Shown in pieces: positions 63,964 through 64,000 of a stretch of DNA of 64,000 nt. The notes beneath the pieces were generated by a model that saw nothing but the letters and a program-made list of their open reading frames with translations, was not told where the DNA came from and did not search any database. The stretch lies in the NCBI RefSeq assembly GCF_020911945.1, contig NZ_CP087135.1, forward strand, positions 1,178,001 through 1,242,000, read 5' to 3'. The first letter of the stretch is position 1. Every line of letters starts with the position of its first letter. A program made the position numbers and the translations under genes. This stretch comes from Flavobacterium galactosidilyticum. GTDB lineage: Bacteria; Bacteroidota; Bacteroidia; Flavobacteriales; Flavobacteriaceae.

Positions 63964-64000
63964 ACAATTATTTTTAGCAAATTAATATTTCAATGTAGTG

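Overview
The window is chromosomal DNA from a member of the Bacteroidota, most likely a Flavobacterium. The evidence is the very AT-rich sequence, TAnnTTTG promoter -7 elements, a giant adhesin with a type IX secretion (T9SS) C-terminal sorting domain, PorP/SprF, flavobacterial neighbourhoods such as DUF177-rpmF-fabH-accB-accC, and palindromic intergenic repeats that I associate with this genus. Nearly everything is called by reading the sequence and recognising families; nothing was searched.

Layout. 1-20.2 kb: a T9SS surface module made of a 5820-residue adhesin (about 15 Ig/PKD-like modules, about 34 DUF11 domains, T9SS type B sorting domain), a SprF-like outer-membrane protein and an OmpA-family lipid/peptidoglycan-anchoring protein. 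The adhesin gene contains a 2304-bp super-repeat (six DUF11 domains) in three near-identical copies and a fourth diverged one. 20.2-21.6 kb: a tyrosine integrase and a truncated tRNA-Met 3' end that looks like an attachment-site scar. 22-27.7 kb: housekeeping metabolism (riboflavin synthase, pdxA, DUF177, L32, fabH, accB, accC). 27.9-32.7 kb: two tandem PepSY-like secreted proteins, a sigma-54 response regulator and a convergent hybrid histidine kinase. 32.8-38.2 kb: S9 peptidase, FAD oxidoreductase with mtgA, and a dicarboxylate/amino-acid symporter. 38.5-42.7 kb: tRNA-Ala(GGC), an enoyl-CoA hydratase-like protein, a 57-residue membrane protein, queD, lpxH and an MFS transporter. 42.7-51.6 kb: recJ, HopJ-family protein, amine oxidase, rsmI, an acidic flavobacterial protein, tdk, rpoN, asnS. 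52-55.4 kb: GreA/B-like factor, a decayed DUF2945-like gene, DUF488 plus SMUG2-type glycosylase, secreted hydroxyisourate hydrolase plus heme-binding-like protein. 55.7-64 kb: RND/MMPL exporter, a cation:proton antiporter broken by an exact 38-bp tandem duplication, SMR exporter, frr, pyrH, patatin, thioredoxin-like protein.

How the genes connect. The adhesin, SprF and OmpA genes run in one direction and probably form an operon, with a short hairpin after the giant gene that could lower expression of the downstream genes. RpoN (48.6 kb) is the sigma factor that the NtrC-type regulator at 29 kb should work with. fabH, accB and accC feed fatty-acid initiation. frr and pyrH are the usual translation/nucleotide pair.

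The observations most worth checking are: (1) the adhesin module may lie inside an integrative element whose right end is the tRNA-Met scar at 21.56 kb; (2) the 2304-bp super-repeat, which could change adhesin length by recombination; (3) the 38-bp duplication that switches the antiporter off and could revert; (4) dispersed imperfect palindromes at 34.8 and 51.7 kb. I saw no CRISPR array, transposase, rRNA or complete prophage.
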